Source: Astrothelium macrocarpum (taxonomy: Eukaryota; Ascomycota; Dothideomycetes; Trypetheliales; Trypetheliaceae). From it: 24,760 nucleotides of DNA. Every line of letters begins with the position of its first letter. The first letter of the stretch is position 1. The translations under genes were made by a program, and so were the position numbers. Shown one piece after another: positions 19,548 through 24,760 of the stretch. The stretch is taken from assembly GCA_021030915.1 (NCBI GenBank), contig JAGEMR010000236.1, positions 1 to 24,760 of the forward strand, in the 5' to 3' direction. The notes under the pieces are model-generated. The model was given only the letters and a program-made list of their open reading frames with translations. It had not been told where the DNA came from and did not search any database.

Positions 19548-21366
19548 TGTGAAAGCAGGCATTCCCAACCGTCATATTAGCTAGCTTTGGTTGTCTGTAT
19601 TGAATTGCGTGAAAGAGAATGATGCAAGGTTTGCCTCCATTGCGTGGCGAGTGGCGAGGCTGTTACACGGGTTTCTGCGCCTTGTTTAAAGCGCAGTCGT
19701 CCGAAAAAAAAAAATCAAATCACCCGTTCACAGCAAAATCGCCCGGTAAAGAGAATAGTTCTCCTTTCGACCGATGTTGCGAATCAGATAATCAGTGCTC
19801 GATAATCAAGGCGTATTCGGCTTACCCGAATGTCTGCTCAGCGCCAACAAACTTCATTCTCCTTCCCAATCAGGCAGTGGTGTTCCCGACCCAGCTCATA
19901 CTTAGCGGAGAGCTATTTGCGTTGGCAGAGACCTATAAAGAAAAACAGAACAAGAAACAGGGCAACTTATAGATAATAACGTGGAAGGTGTAGGTTGGCG
20001 GGAAATTTCGACTCTCGCCCCGAAAGCTAGACAAAGCTTCACCAAAAGCCGTGGCCGCATGCAGAGAGACAGTAACTGCATATCAACGGCATCTTGACAC
20101 TAGTTGTGCTTTCAAGCGATCTAAAAGCCGTTAGCTATAAAAGATTACTAGAAAAAGCAATAAAATCAATATGAGAGCCCTTAAGTCCAATCTGTATAAT
20201 AGAAATCTATAGAAACCTTGTCAACGCGCGAGCGCAACGGCAACACAAATGGGCATGGGAGAATTCTTAGAACATCCTCTACGAGAATAGCTAAGTCAGG
20301 GATAGTTCTATAGTATTGAGGAAATCTGTAGTCAAATGGCGACAGAAGGCAACGAGAACGCCAAGCAGCAACCGTAGCAGCAAGATGCTTGGAAATGCAT
20401 TTGAGTTGTCACATAACTAATTTTTTCCAATGTCTCAAATCGTCACAGAATCAAAGCTCTTATTATAATTATTATCGCAGCAGAGGGGAGACTTACCTGC
20501 GTCGATAACATACCATCACCCAATGGCAAAACCAAGACTCCGATACCATCATGAGCTCAACAATCAGTGGTGTCCTAGAGTCTCAAATACTTGAGAACCT
20601 GTTGTTCGTACCATCTGAAGTTATGCAAACCTGCGATTTATCTGTTATTGCAAGTATCTTCGTTCTGGCGTTTAAGCTGTGCCCTTGCACGGCGGTGACG
20701 CTTTCTGAATGCTGGATCGAGAGCCTACTCAGTGATCGGCCCCAAAGCACGATTTGGAGGTAGTTCTCACTGCGTAGGCGTGATCGGGGTCTTCCTAATG
20801 TAAAAAACGTGTTTTTGGGAGAGGTTGAATGGTATCGACAAGGATTCCTTTGGCCCAGGCAGAGGCTTCAAACAGATTACCAAAGTGAATGCAACCAAGA
20901 CCATGTATCGTTGATAAGATCACTGGCCTCGGTTGCATCCTTTTAATCCTCTAGTACTCAGCTCTGAATCTTTCAGCACACAGTTGCAACCTAGAGCAAC
21001 GCCCCCTTTGAAAAGCGCATGTCCGTCCGCCAAGCTTTTGGCTCTGCTGTACCCGGTATTTGCGCTGGAGATTCTGTTCTGGATACGCGTCGTCGGTCTG
21101 TTGCATCATTAGTAAGTCGTGAAACGCCAAAACCCCGATTGCGGTTTTATATGGTCATCGGAATAATCACTGATGTTGCTGATAGCAATCATGTACATGT
21201 TTCCAGGGAAAAGACAAGGTCGTATAGAACAATAGTGTCATGCGCTGTAGTCAACAGGTTCGAAATTGGGAGCCGTTGGAGAACAAACATCTCGTTTCAT
21301 TTTTTTTCTCCGCCCAACCACAATTGACGTTAAATATCCTTACCCATCGAAGAATTCCGTAATTCC
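19548..21366. other. 1.8-kb intergenic region
   Basis: Contains the lectin promoter (right of 19547) and the 3' side of OLA1. Frames at 19619-19972, 20551-20763 and 21019-21327 resemble nothing I recognise and lack splice support. An A11 run lies near 19705-19715. The stretch 20120-20220 is A/T-rich and may be an old repeat scrap. No RNA gene is seen. Confidence 0.4.
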
Positions 21367-23026
21367 TCACCGCTTCGCCGCCCCTGCCTTCACCAACATA
21401 ACATCCCCATCTTTCATCTCATAATCTTTCCCCTTCGTCATCACCTTCCCCTTGGCCTTCACCGTTGCCTCATCCCCCTCCTCCTTCAACGTCTCGTAAT
21501 TATACACGATTGCCTGAATAAATGTTTTTTCAAAATCGCCATGGATCACGCCCGCCGCCGCTGGCGCCTTCGTGCCCGGAATCCGAATTGTCCACTGCCG
21601 CACCTCGTCCGCGCCCGTCGTAAAGAAACTGCCCAGCCCCAGCGCCTTCCGCATGGTTGTGATTATTTTGGGAAGCGCGGATGTGGTCTTGAGAGAGGCG
21701 CACTCCTCCTCGATTTTGGCCTCAGACTCGAGCCCGGTGAGACGCTTTTCGAAGGAGATGGAGATAGGGATGATGGGGTCGCCTGCGGCGTTTTTTTCAA
21801 CCCATTTCTTGATTTTCCCCATATCTTCCTTGAACTTTTCATGTTCCTCACCCTTTCCCTTTCCCTTTTTGATGTAGTCTCTTTCGGAGAGGTTGAGGAG
21901 GAAGACGACAGGCTTGGCAGTGAGGAGAAAAAGAGTATTGATGACTTCGACCTGAGGATGGGGTTAGTGGAGTTTTAAACTCATTGATTTAATCGTGATA
22001 GGTGCCATTCGAGTAATTTCAGGGTTGGACATCATCTCAATATGTCCCGGTCATGATTCAAGCCAGGGCATTCGAAGAGCTGGGATTAGATCGAGCTTGT
22101 AGCTCTTGTTCATCATCGGAGCAAATCCAAAGGGTGAAAGAAGAAAGTTGCCTACCTCTTTCGGTTGCCAGTTGTTTTTTCTCACGTCTTTCCCAGCTTT
22201 CAAATGTTCGAGGATTTTCTCAACGGTTGCTTGCTCTTCCTTGAGCTTCCTCATTTCCAGCGATTGTCCACCTCTCTTTGTCTGTTTGACGAGACTCTCG
22301 TGGGCACTCTCGACGAATTCAATGTCCTTGAATCGTAGCTCTTCACTGATAATATCGAGATCTCGTATTGGGTCCGGCTCGCCCTCCACGCTACGAAGCG
22401 TCAGTAACCGAAACAGAGTGAATGCTTCGGTTGAAACTCACTGAATGACTTCCTTGTCCTCAAATATTCTCACAACCTGCCCAAATAGAATTAGTAAATA
22501 CTTCAAGGCCGACGAATACTGCTCATAGCATCCCTGACTACGAACCTGAAAGATGGCATCGACTGCGCGAATATGCGACAAAAATTCATTTCCTAACCCG
22601 GCTCCAGTAGAAGCCCCTCTTGTCAGCCCCGCAATGTCGTAAATCGTCATGTTCGCAGGCACTCGAGACTTGGGCTTATACAGTTCGCAAAGCCAATCAA
22701 ATCGCTCGTCCGGAACAATAACCTTAGCTTCTTCAGGTTCGATGGTTGCATATGGGTAATTGTTGGGGTTTCCGAGAGTGGATTTTGTGATGGCTTGAAA
22801 AAGGGTAGATTTGCCAACGTTGGCGAGTCCGACCTGGAAAGTTGAATAAGTACAACCTGCGATTGTAGGTCGACTGAGGTATGCTGCCTACGCACGATTC
22901 CGCTCTTGAGATTGTTTCCAGGACGCCCAAGGAGCACCTTTTTCTCCTCCTGTGGTTTTGATTAGCACTCTTCGAACATCTCAACAGGGTTTTTCATGAT
23001 ATTACTTGTTGTTTCTTTGGCGGCAT
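21367..23026 (-). CDS. OLA1: Obg-like ATPase 1 (YchF/OLA1 family)
   Basis: Conserved cytosolic P-loop protein of the TRAFAC Obg family that binds ATP rather than GTP and is linked to ribosomes, proteasome and stress response. Six exons on the minus strand: 23006-23026, 22896-22949, 22546-22833, 22442-22476, 22156-22390, 21367-21951, giving 405 residues (human 396). Landmarks are LLGRPGNNLKSGIVGLANVGKST (P-loop at 27-35), DIAGLTRGASTGAG (G3 at 91-94), and NLSE at 231-234 in place of the GTPase NKxD, the ATP-specificity mark. The C-terminal TGS domain (about 315-400) ends in a typical VKAGAAK tail. A short Lys/Gly/Glu-rich extension (KKGKGKGEEHEKFKED) follows NLSE. The first exon codes for only seven residues (MPPKKQQ). 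Intron 5 is 204 nt, long for this window. The gene is intact. Confidence 0.96.
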
Positions 23027-23651
23027 TTTGCGCTTCTTGCTGGCGTATTGTCGATGCGGTTGATTTGAGACGGAGAACGAGAAGATTGTTGGACGAAATA
23101 TCGTAAGGCTGCGAAAAGCTGCAGGCCAGGCTGCTTTTGATGAAGGACGTAAAAGAGAAGCGAAATTTGTGAAAATCAACGAGGAGTTCGTGTTTGGATA
23201 TCGCGGGGAACGGCGCGCTGAAGGCCGTTCTTGTCAATCAAGGAATGGTTGAGGTTGTTCTTCAGAGGCAAAGATACAGATACATTTCTCTAATCTCGCA
23301 TTTGCTCGTGAACCGGGATGTAATCCTCCGCCCGGCGGAGGTACGTCTTCGTTGCAGCATCACTACGGCAAGCAACAGAGACCAAAAGCAGTGGCCTTCC
23401 GAACGCTCCGAATCAGCTTCAATATTTTGGGCACAGGTCAAAGCGATCAAATCAGATCAAGAATTGTGTCAATATTGCCCTTCAATCCTGCAAATATTCT
23501 ACGGAAGATGACAACCACCGCCAGGTAAGTATGGGCATTTCGTGATAACAATCTGCGTTAGTCTGTATCCGCTTCTTACTGGCCCTATGGGCTCAGTAGC
23601 TTCTCATATTATTGGCTGAGCAAAGGTGTCTCTGTCCGCATGTCCCGAGTT
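23027..23651 (-). promoter_or_regulatory. OLA1 upstream region
   Basis: About 600 bases with no supported gene; frames on both strands are short. It includes the perfect GC-rich palindrome at 23325-23341, 299-315 bases before the OLA1 ATG. Otherwise nothing recognisable. Confidence 0.4.
23325..23341. promoter_or_regulatory. Perfect 17-nt GC-rich palindrome
   Basis: CCTCCGCC-C-GGCGGAGG: 8-bp arms around one base. It lies upstream of OLA1. Symmetric CCG/CGG half-sites are the kind of site bound by zinc-cluster dimers, but no binding is shown. Confidence 0.45.
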
Positions 23652-24011
23652 CTATATCTTGGCATGTTGCATCGAGACAGTGGTAGGTGATTCGCTTGCA
23701 CCTTTCCATGTCATGTTATCTGAAGCATCCAATGCTCGATCTCGCCGCAAAGTATGAGAGTAGGTACCAGAAACACCAGAAGTGTTGGAACTGACTCTAA
23801 GACTATTCGTCGTGAGGATAACATCGTAAATCCGCACGTCACAATCTTCCTGCGCTTTCGCAACACATCCAAAGAGAAACGCCTGATCTCGCTTATCCGG
23901 TATCTTTTTAAGTCTCGGGGTTTGCCGTAAGGTGCGCGTCTTCTGGTAATTGGCATTCGAATCCCCGGTGTTTGCAGCCTTCAGAGCCTGCTCTTGCTTC
24001 TTTTTAGCAGT
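23652..24011 (-). other. Unrecognised stop-free frame, possible terminal exon or gene fragment
   Basis: One minus-strand frame has 119 codons without a stop between TGA at 24012-24014 and TAG at 23652-23654. The start is Lys-rich (AKKKQEQALKAANTGD, then NYQKTRTLRQTPRLKK) and continues with FLFGCVAKAQEDCDVRIYDV and a Ser/Thr-rich end. There is no ATG near its upstream end, so it would have to be a downstream exon or a fragment. An acceptor-like CTGCTAAAAAG precedes it. I do not recognise the family, and chance cannot be excluded. Confidence 0.3.
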
Positions 24012-24689
24012 TCAGATAATCACTATGTTGATACTATCTTCAATTGAATACTCGAACTGGAACGAATAGTACTGCTATTCGTAATATGTCAATGTTTGTC
24101 GACAGCGAAGTTGGACACGTCTGTTTCTTGTTTCTCTCACATGGGCTGTGATCATTTGGATACACTGAGTGCCTCCTGCGTCGTGTAGAGCTACAATGCA
24201 ACAAACAAGACGACATAAGCGAATTTTGGTACTTGGCTACATTTACTGATTCTGATTTGCATAGAGTTCATAGGCATCGACATACAGCTTTGCAAATGAA
24301 AGCCTTTACGCCTACCAAACATCGGCACAAGCGCATCGATACCGCGACAACTCTGTCGCCGAAAATGCATCGAGACGGACTTGGGCCGCACACCGTGTAG
24401 TCAACTTTCTTCCACTTCTTTCAAGATGCACCAGAGCCTCAGGCCAAAATGTCGACGTCATCGGGCGTCAGGCTGTAAAGTCAGGTACATGGCAGAGTGC
24501 TGCCTATTGTTGTCGTTTACTCTCCCCACCATCATTATACCAAGAAGTGATCAAGAACTTTACAAATATCAATGCTGTTTTTTTGAATAACCATTAATAC
24601 ATTTCACAAATAAATAAAGCTAGAAGTGCATCAATTCAATGGTGTTCGAATCACAATTCTCGCTCTCTGTCGAGCTGACGCGGGTAGCC
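24012..24689. other. Terminal intergenic stretch
   Basis: No gene is supported. Short frames at 24191-24391 (-) and 24381-24590 (+) overlap and resemble nothing known to me. Confidence 0.4.
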
Positions 24690-24742
24690 GTTTTCACGTG
24701 ATCGTGCACCAAACTAGATCGTGCACCACCGTCGCATATAGA
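24690..24742. repeat. GATCGTGCACCA tandem, possible terminus of a further repeat
   Basis: GATCGTGCACCA occurs at 24700-24711 and again at 24717-24728 (period 17), preceded by CACGTGATC. Paired GTGCAC repeats also mark the ends of the transposon at 10004-12171, so this could be the left end of a related element running out of the window. The final bases turn A/T-rich (TTTTTAAAAT). Confidence 0.35.
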
Positions 24743-24760
24743 ACTCTACCTTTTTAAAAT

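Noticed and set aside
21541..21978. 145-codon plus-strand frame
   Set aside because: It is antisense to OLA1 exon 6, whose protein is clearly the real product.
23945..23975. ATTCGAATCCCC resembling a tRNA T-loop
   Set aside because: No matching D-arm or anticodon stem on either strand.
24638..24660. GGTGTTCGAATCAC resembling a tRNA B box
   Set aside because: No A box or cloverleaf can be built in the 60 bases upstream, and the acceptor stem is missing.
1..24760. CRISPR array, rRNA genes or bacterial-type operons
   Set aside because: No regularly spaced repeats or rRNA sequence; the gene structure with short spliceosomal introns is fungal.

Overview
The window is nuclear DNA of a filamentous ascomycete (Pezizomycotina, perhaps Leotiomycetes, though the class is inference). 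The reasons are many short introns (45-77 nt, one of 204 nt) with GT-AG ends and CTAAC/CTRAY branch sites, a Neurospora-type OMP decarboxylase with a serine-rich insert, a fungal alpha-1,4-glucan lyase, and very AT-rich islands with sharp edges between gene-dense DNA of ordinary composition.

Layout. 1-925 is an AT-rich island with no gene. 2006-3457 (+) is a MNN1/MNN2-type Golgi mannosyltransferase. 4511-6560 (+) is a seven-exon amino acid/GABA/choline-type permease. Tail to tail with it is 6962-8146 (-), OMP decarboxylase (ura3/pyr4), followed on the same strand by a two-exon GNAT acetyltransferase (8556-9384). 10004-12171 is a decayed pogo/Fot1-type DNA transposon: a 25-bp perfect inverted terminal core, flanking TA, a recognisable N-terminal helix-turn-helix of the transposase on the minus strand, and an AT-rich core. 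12555-13172 is a coding-like frame broken by one stop. 13378-17569 (+) is an intact 16-exon GH31 alpha-1,4-glucan lyase. Tail to tail with it is 17975-19547 (-), a single-pass membrane protein with a fucose-lectin-like beta-propeller. 21367-23026 (-) is OLA1, the conserved Obg-family ATPase. The last 1.7 kb holds one stop-free unrecognised frame and ends in what may be the terminus of another repeat.

The genes do not form one pathway. Housekeeping genes (OLA1, ura3) are mixed with accessory carbohydrate functions. The lyase would turn glycogen or starch into 1,5-anhydrofructose inside the cell. The lectin-like neighbour may bind glycans, but a functional link is only suggested by position.

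The most unusual signal is the composition of the AT-rich islands. Surviving C is almost always preceded by T (or C) and surviving G followed by A (or G). ApC, GpT and GpC are absent from the first 699 bases while CpA and TpG remain. This is the opposite of classical CpA-directed RIP and suggests a cytosine-mutating process governed by the 5' neighbour.
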